Part shown: positions 56,401 to 64,000 of the stretch, piece by piece
Layout of the letters: the number at the start of each line of letters is the position of its first letter
Numbering within the stretch: the stretch's first letter is position 1
Notes under the pieces: generated by a model
Seen by the model: only the letters and a program-made list of their open reading frames with translations
Database searches by the model: none
Told to the model about the DNA's origin: nothing
Made by a program: the position numbers and the translations under genes
Assembly (NCBI RefSeq): GCF_963576545.1
Contig: NC_083636.1
Span: 5,906,356 to 5,970,355 of the forward strand
DNA: 64,000 nucleotides
Direction: 5' to 3'
Source of the DNA: Limanda limanda
Lineage: Eukaryota > Chordata > Actinopteri > Pleuronectiformes > Pleuronectidae

Positions 56401-56646
56401 GCTGCCGCGCCTGTCACTCCAGCGTGTCGAAAGCCTATTGGCTCTCCCACTGTCAATAAACACGGAACATGGCGTTCTGTCTGCTGCTCCACAGAACACA
56501 AGCAGGGGAATCGAACCCTCCTTTAACACCAATAAACATCATCGATAGCAAACACCGGGGGGCTTACCGTTCAGCCCGGGGTCTGCGCTGCTGTCCCCGG
56601 GAGGAGGAAGAGGAGGAGGAGAGGAAGAGGAGGAGGAGGAGGACAT
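47450..56646 (-). CDS. bnip3l: BNIP3-like / NIX mitophagy receptor (coding span, 6 exons)
   Basis: Tail-anchored outer mitochondrial membrane protein that recruits LC3/GABARAP to remove mitochondria, and a BH3-type regulator of cell death. The CDS is complement(join(47450..47498,49079..49228,49890..49993,50354..50432,51969..52200,56568..56646)), 693 nt, 230 residues (human 219). The LIR is WVEL at residues 29-32. Further landmarks: [51 protein letters not shown], and [11 protein letters not shown] leading to the membrane segment [20 protein letters not shown] with the Ser-His and Gly-rich dimer face. The end is [15 protein letters not shown]. All junctions are GT-AG and in frame. The N-terminus is Ser/Pro-rich, in a low-complexity GGA/TCC stretch. 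Confidence 0.95.
47978..47991 (-). promoter_or_regulatory. CTCF-like core motif in bnip3l intron 5
   Basis: Minus-strand CCAGCAGGGGGAGC matches 13 of 14 positions of the CTCF core. Confidence 0.3.
48172..48809 (+). mobile_element. 5'-truncated LINE 3' end with target-site duplication
   Basis: An exact 15-bp duplication, AAAACGAGTATTTGT, flanks the segment (48157-48171 and 48810-48824). Inside, the plus strand codes about 127 residues to TGA at 48554-48556, with [38 protein letters not shown] and [19 protein letters not shown]. This is the C-terminal region after the reverse transcriptase (zf-RVT-like) of fish L1/Tx1-type LINEs as I recall it. A 250-bp 3'UTR ends in CTAAATAAAAAGAG plus an A run. 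It sits in bnip3l intron 5, antisense to the gene. Confidence 0.88.
48885..48996 (-). mobile_element. tRNA-derived SINE-like fragment
   Basis: On the minus strand: GCTGGTCCAGTGGTTAGCAC (A-box-like), CCTCCCAGCAAGAAGTGTC, TGTTCTAATCCTGG (B-box-like). This is a common teleost tRNA-like head. It lies 60 bp beyond the LINE insertion. Confidence 0.55.
49079..49228 (-). CDS. bnip3l: bnip3l exon 5: membrane anchor
   Basis: 150 bp. It codes (K)[38 protein letters not shown] and [12 protein letters not shown]. Acceptor CTACAG, donor GG|GTAAGA. Confidence 0.96.
49890..49993 (-). CDS. bnip3l: bnip3l exon 4
   Basis: 104 bp. It codes [20 protein letters not shown], then [14 protein letters not shown]. 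Acceptor CATCAG, donor AA|GTAAGT. It carries the BH3-like region. Confidence 0.95.
50354..50432 (-). CDS. bnip3l: bnip3l exon 3
   Basis: 79 bp. It codes (S)[19 protein letters not shown] then TGRRDSQ. Acceptor CCGCAG, donor CAA|GTAAGC. Confidence 0.95.
50433..51968 (-). other. bnip3l intron 2
   Basis: 1.5 kb between exons 3 and 2; unremarkable AT-rich sequence, no exon or mobile element recognised. Confidence 0.7.
51969..52200 (-). CDS. bnip3l: bnip3l exon 2: LIR motif
   Basis: 232 bp. It codes (G)[59 protein letters not shown] and [17 protein letters not shown]. The LIR WVEL follows directly on the intron 1 junction. Acceptor CACCAG, donor AG|GTAACG. Confidence 0.96.
52340..52385 (+). repeat. 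dispersed teleost repeat, copy 7 (5' end)
   Basis: CCTCCGGCAAGGAGGTTATG then TTTTCACCCCTGTGG: the 5' end of the family. Confidence 0.6.
53543..53554 (+). promoter_or_regulatory. E-box, CLEAR-like (TFEB/MITF-type) in bnip3l intron 1
   Basis: AGGTCACATGACC contains GTCACATGAC, one base from the CLEAR consensus GTCACGTGAC. It lies just beside the GC-rich block of intron 1. Similar motifs occur elsewhere by chance. Confidence 0.25.
53590..53860. promoter_or_regulatory. GC-rich block in bnip3l intron 1
   Basis: CpG-containing sequence with a poly-C run (53650-53660) in an otherwise AT-rich intron, possibly an alternative promoter or enhancer. A minus ORF ([10 protein letters not shown]...) has no splice donor in frame. 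Confidence 0.25.
54651..54722 (+). repeat. ATTCTATTTT tandem repeat
   Basis: About 70 bp of TATTCTATTT units, with imperfect copies at both ends. Confidence 0.85.
56365..56445 (-). promoter_or_regulatory. CCAAT/GC-box cluster near bnip3l exon 1
   Basis: On the minus strand: CCAATAGGC (about 56441), GCCAATCAGAGG (about 56403) and GGAGGCGGGGC (about 56375). This cluster is downstream of coding exon 1, so it would suit a second promoter within intron 1 or a divergent transcript. Confidence 0.3.
56568..56646 (-). CDS. bnip3l: bnip3l exon 1
   Basis: 79 bp from ATG 56646-56644: [20 protein letters not shown], then ADPGLN and the first base of a Gly codon before donor G|GTAAGC. It joins exon 2 as ADPGLNG-SWVEL, matching the vertebrate GLN(S/G)SWVEL junction. 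The exon is mostly TCC/CCT repeats. It was found by looking for the GLN|GT junction upstream of exon 2. Confidence 0.9.
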
Positions 56647-56894
56647 CGTCTGGTTGTTGCAGGAGAAGAATCAGAAAAAAAAGACAATGCACAAGTCTCC
56701 GTGTCTCATTCAGTCCGAGTCGGCTCCCCGAGCAGCCGAGGAGAGAAAGGCACGAAGAAGAAGAGGAGGAGGAGGAAGGAGGAGGTGAAGAAGAAGAAGC
56801 TAATGCTACAGCGCTGCAGCCGCTGCTCTCAGTCCGTGAGCTGACGAGTCTCTGCGGGAGGAAGCAGCGAGAGGCTGGGACTGGAGCGGCCTGA

Positions 56895-56902
56895 TGACGT
56901 CA
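56895..56902 (+). promoter_or_regulatory. perfect cAMP response element, bnip3l promoter
   Basis: TGACGTCA palindrome 250 bp upstream of the bnip3l ATG, immediately before the polypurine tract. Confidence 0.5.
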
Positions 56903-57877
56903 GAGGGGGAGGGGGAGAGAGAGAGGGAGAGAGGGGGGATCAGAGAGAGAGAGAGAGAGAGGGAGAAGGAGAGACAGACAGGAAGAGAGGGGGGAGACAG
57001 AGGGAGAGGCAGAAGGAGAGGGGGAGAGAGAGAGGGAGAAGGAGATAAGGAGGAAGAGGGGGGGATCAGAGAGAGAGAGGAAGATAGTGAGAGAGGGGGA
57101 GACAGAGAGGAAAAGAGAGGGGGGAGACATAGGGAGAGGCAGAAGGAGAGGGGGAGAGAGAGGGAGAAGGGGATAAGGAGGAAGAGAGAGGGGGAGAATC
57201 AAAGAGAGAGAGGGAGGAGAGGAGGAGAGATAGAGAGGAAAAGAGAGGGGGGGCAGAGAGAGAGGCAGAAGGAGAGGGGGGAGAGAGAGGGAGAAGGAGA
57301 TATGGAGGAAGAGGGGGGATCAGAGAGAGAGAGGAAGGAAGAGAGAGGGGTGGAATCAGAGAGAGAGAGAGGGAGGAGAGAAGGAGAGACAGAGAGGAAG
57401 AGACAGGGGGAGACAGAGGGAGAGGCAGAAGGAGAGGGGGAGAGAGAGAGAGGAAGGAAGAGAGAGAGAGAGAGAGGGGGGGATCAGAGAAAGAAAGGAA
57501 GATAGTGAGAGAGGGGGAGAGAGAGAGAGGAAGGAGAGACAGAGAGGAAAAGAGAGGGGGGAGACATAGGGAGAGGCAGAAGGAGAGGGGGAGAGAGAGG
57601 GAGGAGATAAGGAGGAAGAGAGGGGGGGCAGAGAGGGAGGATAGGAGGAGAGACACAGAGGAAAAGAGATGGGGGAGACATAGGGAGAGGCAGAAGGAGA
57701 TGGGGAGGGAAAAGAGGGAGAAGGAGATAAGGAGGAAGAGAGGGGGAATCAGAGAGAGAGAGGTGTGGGGGGGAGAGAGTGTCAGAGAGGGAGGAGAGGG
57801 AGAAAGGGGGAGAGAGAGGAAGAGGAAGAGAGAGGGGAAATCAGAGAGAGAGGAAGAGAAGTTCAGAGAGAGAGAGA
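56903..57877 (+). repeat. 1-kb polypurine (GA-rich) tract with higher-order repeat
   Basis: Nearly pure G/A on the plus strand. AGGCAGAAGG recurs at 57007, 57137, 57263, 57423, 57574 and 57688, a period of about 114-160 bp, with GGATCAGAGAGAG, GAGATAAGGAGGAAGAG and GAGACATAGGGAGAGG in register. Long open frames arise only because T is rare. It ends in an AT repeat at 57878-57907. Confidence 0.95.
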
Positions 57878-57907
57878 ATATATATATATATTTATATATA
57901 TATATAA
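57878..57907 (+). repeat. (AT)n repeat
   Basis: ATATATATATATTTATATAT and extension, directly after the GA tract. Confidence 0.9.
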
Positions 57908-59280
57908 AGTGTAAAACTGATCACAACATTGGAAACGATTGTTCATATTTTGGACCCGATAAACACAAACTTTCAGATTATATTTCAATTTCAATTTTAC
58001 TCAAACTTATAAACAAAAAAAGTAATAAAACAGTCGACGTGTAACGTACACTGATGAAAGATATATTTCAATATCACCTACAAAGGAAATCTATCCATTT
58101 TTGTTTTTAAAACTTTATTTAATTATTTATCTATTGACACGTTTGATTCTTTACTTGTTTGCACTGTTTGAGTTTTTCAATAAAGCATTTAAGAGAGAGA
58201 GTGTGTGAGAGCGAGAGACAGTTAGAGAGGGAGGGGGAGGGGTTATGTAATGAGCTTAAACACAAAACTCCTCCACATGTGATGAAATGTAAGATCATGA
58301 TCGATTATCATTTGATTACAGACTAATATCTCATATATCAGTATTAGTGTTGACTCAGTTCTTCAGTCCTGAGCAATCGCACACAGAGCGTGAAGCTGTT
58401 TCTTTCCCCACGAGACAGATCAGCTTCAGACTCACAACCTAAAGGCATTTTGTAGAACTTAAACAAAAGATTATATGATACACATCACGAGGTCCGAGTT
58501 GAGCACAGAGAGGAACTGTCCCAACATTCTGCTGAATGAATGAATGACTATCACTTGCCACATTCCTTTTTAAAAAGGCATGATTCTTTATATTCCAGAA
58601 TAAATTGAACCAACCAGTTATGAACCCTTGTTCAAATCTGGGTCAAAATAACCCACTGACAGAAAGTTTGATTTCTTTCAGGTATTTTATTTTGGCCATT
58701 TCTTTTCGTTTATTTGCTCCAACGCTCGTTCATTATAGATTTTGTATCGTATCATTTGCAGTCTCTGATATAAAAAAAAAGTTAAAAACATATCTTATCT
58801 TGGATGTTATCATTTATTTTTATTTGCCCTGTATGAGAAGCACTTTGTTACAGCTGTTTTGAAAGGACCAATGTAAATACCTTTATCTATAGAGCACTTT
58901 TCAGCACATAAAAAAACAAAGTGCTGCACAGAAGAAAGTACATAAATAACAATTGGAATAATAATAATAGAGATAAGACTGGCACCCTGAGTAAATTCAG
59001 GGATACGACTTCTGACTTGGACTTAAAAGAAGACATTCTTTCCTCTGGCAATAATATTCAGAGCCTTGGGAACCTGATGGCAAAAGATCAGAAAGTTTGT
59101 GCATCTGAAGGTGTCCACATCTGTGATATCAGCTGTTTATAATGTAAACAAACATCTCCCCTCTTGATATTCTGACAACAGACCAACTCAACCTCGACAA
59201 ACACATTGTTGCGGTCAACACCTGTAACACAAAATGAGACGTTAACACCGGTTGAATCCCAACAACGATCAAGCAATCAC
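57908..59280. other. bnip3l-ppp2r2a intergenic
   Basis: Mostly unremarkable AT-rich sequence. A second short GA-rich patch lies at 58190-58245 and a LINE-tail-like fragment at 58870-58945. No gene recognised. Confidence 0.6.
58870..58945 (-). mobile_element. L2-like retroelement tail fragment
   Basis: On the minus strand: TCTGTGCAGCACTTTGTTTT and GCTGAAAAGTGCTCTATAGA then TAAAGG. This kind of GTGCTCTATAAATAAA end is shared by fish L2-type LINEs and their SINEs. Confidence 0.45.
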
Positions 59281-60711
59281 AAGAATGCAAAAAGTAGTTT
59301 ATTATCTTCACTGTCATAGAATAAAATTGTAGTTATACATTACTAGAGGCATCGATTTAGTCTGAACTGTCCACATTTTTAATTTTTAAATACAGCGTGG
59401 CGACATCAACTGCTGCAAATCCAAGTGCAACGTGTTGCACCATCACATACAGTACAGGAGCAGTAATAATGCCTGCAGTAGTTTTTGAGCAAACACTCTT
59501 AAGTGACTTAATGCCTCAAATAATGTCTTATTTTTAAACTGCAGTCTTTACAACACAGACAAGTACTTTAGTTGGTGCGGTAATTAAGTCCAGTGTCAAA
59601 TCAAAAAAAGAAGAAGAAGGTTTTCCCTGTTGTGAAGCACGGTTTCAGAGCTGTGGTAACAACCATGGAAGGACAAATACTTTTAAGATCACTCAGAAAA
59701 GATATGCGTGAGGTCCAGCTTCCTTTTCACAAAATAGGACGGAACAAATCTGGTGACTTTGCTTAAATATAAATATGACAATCATAATATTTATCTTTGA
59801 ATAGGCTATCTCTTATACCTGACTACCGTGGAATAGAAAACAAAAAGGAGGAAGAGGAACCGATGCACAGAGATGTCAAGACACAGAGCCAATCCAAAAA
59901 GGAAATGATAAGAAGAATAATAAGACCCCTCTCTTCTAGAGACTAGACCTATCTGGCCAGCCAGAGCCTCAAGCCGGGACAGTGGGTGAGAAGACCCCTC
60001 ACTGGACCGGGCTTCGAATCTGTGACAGTACGGAGGTGCTGCTCAAATTCCTGGAGGAGGCGACCGCCGTTTCCTGATCAGCGAGCGTGTAACGAGAACT
60101 GTGAGTGTACTTATGTGACCGTTGAGATGAGACGTGAGAAGAGACTCAAAGAATACTATGACAGTATAACGGATGAATTAATAAAAATGTGTATACACAA
60201 AAAAAAGAAAAGAAAAGAAACTGGCAATTTTTTTTTCTTAGAAAAATAAACACTACAATGGCACAGGACAATAAGGGGACATACTAAAGAGAAGTGTTTT
60301 TGATTTTCTATCAGAGCCATTGGGGGGTGGGGGGGGCGGGAAAAGTTATAAAAATAAGTGTGTCTGTATTCAGAATTTTAAAGTAAATTAAACTGGTTTA
60401 CCCATGATACCCCAGGGGAAGAAAAAGGGCAGGTGGGCTCGCAAAAAAAAAAAAAAAAAAAAAACATACCAAAAAGGAAAGAAATTGGCACAACATCACT
60501 TAAACGACAAGGCAGGTGTCACTCTGCCACGAAGAGGCCGATGATGGGCGAGAGCGAGGCTTCCTCTGTCCACATCTAGAACAAAGTGGCAGTCTGGGTC
60601 ACCCAGTAGCAACGGACAGGGGTGCTGGTTATCGGCGTTACCGCAGATCACTCGGGATGAGGCTGCAGGTGGTACACGTGACATCATCCACGCCAGACCT
60701 TCACCCTGTGG
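59280..60711 (-). other. ppp2r2a: ppp2r2a 3'UTR (probable)
   Basis: From the stop to the AATAAA at 59303-59298 (minus), followed by U/G-rich sequence; about 1.4 kb. It contains an A24-type homopolymer on the plus strand (60440-60463). ORFs here, such as the plus frame 59986-60249, show no domain. Confidence 0.45.
59298..59303 (-). terminator. candidate ppp2r2a polyadenylation signal
   Basis: AATAAA on the minus strand with TTGTGATTGCTTGATCGTTG about 20 nt downstream. Confidence 0.45.
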
Positions 60712-60991
60712 TTAGTTCACTTTATCCTGGAATATGTAGAGGTTGTTGGTCGTGGCCACTGCGATGATGTTGTCCTGCGGGTGCCAGGCCGTGTGGAGGA
60801 TCTTCTTGTTGAAGTCCAAACTGTCCACGCTGATTTCATCCTTCTTGCGCTTGCCGCCTGCGCACACCTTGCGGGGCTTGAGGACCTGCATGGGCTTGCT
60901 GTTTTCCCGGGACGCCTCCAGGGTCACGTCCCGCCTCTGGCCGCGGTCGAACATCCGGAAGAAGTTGTTGTATGAGCCGGTCATCACCACA
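60712..60991 (-). CDS. ppp2r2a: ppp2r2a last coding exon
   Basis: 280 bp. It codes [20 protein letters not shown], then [20 protein letters not shown] and [20 protein letters not shown], ending in FQDKVN and TAA at 60714-60712. Acceptor CATCAG. Confidence 0.95.
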
Positions 60992-63975
60992 CTGATGGTG
61001 GGGGATATGAGGAAGATGTGTAAGTGTTTAGCACAAGTGATCTTTGAGTACGAAACAGCTTTGTAGTTTCAGAGAAAATTAGAATAAGAGACTTAATTTG
61101 ACTTTCTTTACACAACAATAATCAAACTACTGACCTGCTTCTGAATAAGTTTATACAAGTTGCTAATAGGATATTCTATTCATATTCTTGTTTACACGTT
61201 TCAGAGCATAGTCTGACGCCTCGTTTCTTCCAACATTCACAGGAAGAATTTTTAAACCTCAATCTGAAATATTTTATACAAGAACATGTGGATAATATTT
61301 GACTGAATGCCATAAGTTGAATTCCAGACAATACAACAGGTTTAAAGAAGTGCATTAATCAAACAAAAGTTTACATTGAATATATAGGAATCTGTGCAAA
61401 GACAAACTCTACCAACATCAGGTTTCATGGTGTTATTCTCTCTACCTGCTGCAGATCCTCACCTGTCATTTCCATTCCAGCAGCATTCAAACTTGTCAAA
61501 GATGCAGTCGTTCTCGTAGAGTGAGCATAACTTGCTCCTCAGGTACTCGTGAACCTGAAACCATCAGAGACAAAGGCTCAAATGAAATATGAATAATATG
61601 CAGGTTTATCAGATTATGTCCACGTCTCATTTATCACAACAACAGCAACAAAAAGCCTGTGCACAGCCCAATTTGATACGTTATGATGCCACCTAGTGGT
61701 CACTATGTGGAATTGTAAGGAATGGTTAAGGGGAATAACAAGGTGGCCTGTTCAGACTAAACAATAAGAAAAAGCCGAAATAATTCTGAAATTCTGCAAA
61801 GTTGCTCATAACCTGTGTATTAAACTTGACAGCACTCACCTGATGGGTCTCCACTGGCCTGTTCTCCATGTTCAGGTCCCAGATCTTCACAGACAAGTAG
61901 TCTCTGGTCATCATGTAGCGTCCGTTGTGGCTAAACTTGACGTCCGAGATCGAGGATATGATCTCGGAGAAGAAGGAGCGATTGCTGGGATCCTCTGGCT
62001 CCTCGAACACTGCAGCAGAGAAAAGAGCATGTCACAAATACAACTAAATAAGCGTTTTAAGTGAAAGGTCTGAGTGAGAAACTGTTCGAATCAAGATGTG
62101 ATGATTAAAAAGTAGATACTCACGTTTTGAGTGCTTGTCACAAAGTGCTGAAGCCCTCATGTCACACAGGCGAATGGTTCCTTTGCTGCTGCTGTAGACG
62201 AAGGTGTTACACTGATGAGGATGGAACTCGGCCGCCGTGATCACCTCTGTCAGCTCCTCCATGTTGGCTGGTTTAATGTCAACAATATCTGAAGAGCACG
62301 GTTAAGAAGAACAATCCTTTCGAAAGGACCAGCACTCTCCTGGTTTAACTATACGTGATAGACTGTGGAGTGGAATTTGTTTCAGCACCAAAAGTTTCCC
62401 TACATAGTTCTATGAGAATTTTAGCAATAGAACAACTCATAGGAAAAAGAAAGGTCAACAGACAAACATGTCTTCACGTATTTAAAGATACTGAAGCTGC
62501 GGTCAGTGATCTCGAGGTTCCAGAGGTTGATGCGGAGGTCGTCCGCAGACAGGTAGGTCTCCTCGTCGCTGTTGACTGAGATAGAGTTGATATGGTAGGT
62601 GTGGGCATTGGCAAACACCCTCCGTGGACTGGCCTCCACCATGAGGTCCATGGGTATTAAAACCGGTACCTGAGATGAGAACAGAGGACATGAGCTGTAA
62701 TCCAGGCAAGCAGTTTCAAAGCTTGCGGCACAAATATTTTGTCTTCCAAAAAATGTCCATTGACTTTAAATATTAGAGCTGGCAGCCAGAAGCACCAACA
62801 ACCTTTCTACACAGGATTCATTTCAGCTGTTATTTCTCAGACTCATCTCATGCAAGTCTGACAATTAGATTATTTTGAAATCAATACAGACGTCTGCACC
62901 AGCCACAACACTGACAGATGTGAAACAGTCTGTTTAATCCATGGTGAAGACAACCAAGGGGAGGGATATCTGGGCAGAGCTGTTTTTATATTGTAGATGC
63001 CTCAGGTGCTGCAGAAAATGTCAGGTTTGGTATCACGAGTACACACGTTTATGTACCGATCCTATACCACGTCTTTAGAGTACACTGGTTCCAACCAGAT
63101 AAAACTGAAATTCATTCAAAATCACCAGCTCTAAAGTAATGCGGTTTTGCTGTGTTGATGCTGGCACGGGCTGCATTTAGAGCGCCAAGGAAGTTATTTC
63201 CAATTGTGTAGTGTTAGCCAGAGCTGACATGAATATCAACAATCTGGCAATATTTCAAGCTGGAAAGTCCCACAAATAAAACAGCGAAACGGAAGACTTC
63301 AGTTTCAAAGGTTATTGTAGATTTATTTATTCATGTTCCTTCCCAGTTGTCACAGTCCAGGTAGATAATACAAGATGTTATGTGTCGTATGTATTTGTTA
63401 TTTTAAAGGGTTGAATCTGAATCAGGCCAAACAACAATTCTAGTAATGATCCCTTTCATACAGGGTTGGTAGCATAGAGTTGTTAAAATACGTTATAGGA
63501 GTTGTTGTTTTATATAAATACAATTGTATTGGATCAATTCTCGATGATGGCAGATACGCAAAGTATTAGAGTATAGATCTTATACATCATACACAGCCAT
63601 GACCTCTGATCTGCACTTTGACAGTTATTAGTCCCACACCTATGTTGCACCCACGCATGAAGGTTCAGTAGCTCTGCCCGATGAGACTTCCTCTGATGAG
63701 TCTGTTAGTCATGTAAACATGGTGCTTGACTTGTTTTGTCACACCCATTAGGGAAGGGAAGCTCAGCCCCAAATTTTAGCTCTAAAACGTCTGTGTTCTC
63801 TGTATAAACGGGTTGTTGTTTTTTTTAACCGCTCCCAGGTTGTGTTTGATTAAAGTACTCACCCGCAGTGACGTAATAGTGTTTGGATCTTTGTAGCGTC
63901 CATCCTCCTCTTTGAGATTATAACCCTCTGGTCTCTTGTCTCGTTCACTGATTTTCCATAACTTAATTGTCTTAT
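60712..63975 (-). CDS. ppp2r2a: PP2A 55-kDa regulatory subunit B alpha, 5' part beyond window (6 coding exons)
   Basis: WD40 beta-propeller subunit that directs the PP2A A/C core to its substrates. The visible CDS is complement(join(60712..60991,61463..61554,61840..62009,62124..62288,62492..62669,63863..63975)), 998 nt, coding about the last 331 of about 447 residues. It begins at [20 protein letters not shown]. Other landmarks: [73 protein letters not shown], and the end [16 protein letters not shown] [14 protein letters not shown]. Splice phases are consistent throughout. The close homologue PPP2R2D is similar (HPHQCN and VETHQ are seen there too), but synteny with bnip3l and dpysl2 favours ppp2r2a. 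Confidence 0.92.
61463..61554 (-). CDS. ppp2r2a: ppp2r2a exon (fifth visible)
   Basis: 92 bp. It codes [20 protein letters not shown], then [10 protein letters not shown]. Acceptor TTTCAG, donor AG|GTGAGG. Confidence 0.94.
61686..61699 (-). promoter_or_regulatory. CTCF-like core motif in a ppp2r2a intron
   Basis: Minus-strand CCACTAGGTGGCAT matches 13 of 14 positions of the CTCF core. Confidence 0.3.
61840..62009 (-). CDS. ppp2r2a: ppp2r2a exon (fourth visible)
   Basis: 170 bp. It codes (L)[19 protein letters not shown], then [20 protein letters not shown] and [17 protein letters not shown]. Acceptor CTGCAG, donor GTGAGT. Confidence 0.95.
62124..62288 (-). CDS. ppp2r2a: ppp2r2a exon (third visible)
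   Basis: 165 bp. It codes (N)[19 protein letters not shown], then [20 protein letters not shown] and [15 protein letters not shown]. Acceptor CTTCAG, donor C|GTGAGT. Confidence 0.95.
62492..62669 (-). CDS. ppp2r2a: ppp2r2a exon (second visible)
   Basis: 178 bp. It codes [20 protein letters not shown], then [20 protein letters not shown] and [19 protein letters not shown]. Acceptor TCTCAG, donor A|GTATCT. Confidence 0.95.
62670..63862 (-). other. ppp2r2a intron
   Basis: 1.2 kb, AT-rich, no exon or clear mobile element. Confidence 0.7.
63863..63975 (-). CDS. ppp2r2a: ppp2r2a exon (first visible)
   Basis: 113 bp. It codes (D)[19 protein letters not shown], then [18 protein letters not shown]. 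The acceptor is a T-run followed by CAG and the donor is GTGAGT. Upstream exons lie past 64000. Confidence 0.94.
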
Positions 63976-64000
63976 CTGAAAAAAAGGAAATTGCTCAGAT

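Larger units (their letters stand above)
52201..56567 (-). other. bnip3l intron 1
   Basis: 4.4 kb. It contains a fragment of the dispersed repeat (52340-52385), an AAT/ATTTT-rich tract (54651-54722), a GC-rich block (53590-53860) and, near exon 1, two inverted CCAAT boxes and a GC box (56365-56445). No extra coding exon could be shown. Confidence 0.6.

Noticed and set aside
56894..58044. Two long plus-strand ORFs (203 and 179 codons) rich in Arg, Glu and Gly
   Set aside because: They arise from a polypurine tract that has almost no T and so few stop codons. The amino-acid pattern follows the DNA repeat and both strands are open.

Overview
The window is nuclear DNA of a ray-finned fish, most likely a percomorph teleost. 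This rests on intron-split vertebrate genes with short introns, abundant (CA/TG)n microsatellites, and fish-type repeats (a hAT/BED relic, LINE tails, tRNA-derived SINEs, and a TG/TTAGGG composite repeat). Four vertebrate genes can be followed exon by exon. Their order matches the human 8p21 block ADRA1A-DPYSL2-BNIP3L-PPP2R2A as I remember it.

Layout. (1) 1-4893, plus strand: the alpha-1A adrenergic receptor adra1a, entering the window at TM2; two coding exons separated by a 3.7-kb intron, with a 3'UTR to about 6.2 kb. (2) 6.2-14.4 kb: intergenic, with dispersed repeats. (3) 18027-36603, minus strand: dpysl2 (CRMP2) in 14 coding exons, plus an alternative long-isoform (CRMP2A-like) first exon at 39169-39429. 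The short form adds up to 573 residues and the long form to 646. A long 3'UTR probably reaches about 14.4 kb, so dpysl2 and adra1a converge tail to tail. (4) 47450-56646, minus strand: bnip3l/NIX, six coding exons, 230 residues, LIR motif WVEL, C-terminal membrane anchor. (5) 60712-63975, minus strand: the last six coding exons of a PP2A B55-alpha regulatory subunit (ppp2r2a); its 5' part lies beyond the window.

The genes are neighbours by conserved synteny, not one operon or pathway. adra1a is a Gq-coupled catecholamine receptor. dpysl2 is a tubulin-binding axon-growth protein controlled by phosphorylation. bnip3l is an outer-mitochondrial-membrane mitophagy receptor. ppp2r2a targets PP2A.

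Noncoding highlights: a 746-bp hAT relic with exact TIRs and 8-bp TSD in dpysl2 intron 11; a 5'-truncated LINE 3' end with exact 15-bp TSDs in the dpysl2-bnip3l interval; opposed (TG)n/(CA)n arrays that could form very long hairpins in dpysl2 pre-mRNA; a 1-kb polypurine tract with a higher-order repeat immediately upstream of bnip3l beside a perfect CRE; and several CTCF-like motifs. I found no new multi-gene system. The most interesting signals are regulatory and structural. Splice sites were placed by hand from frame continuity, GT/AG and recalled family sequences; no alignment was run.
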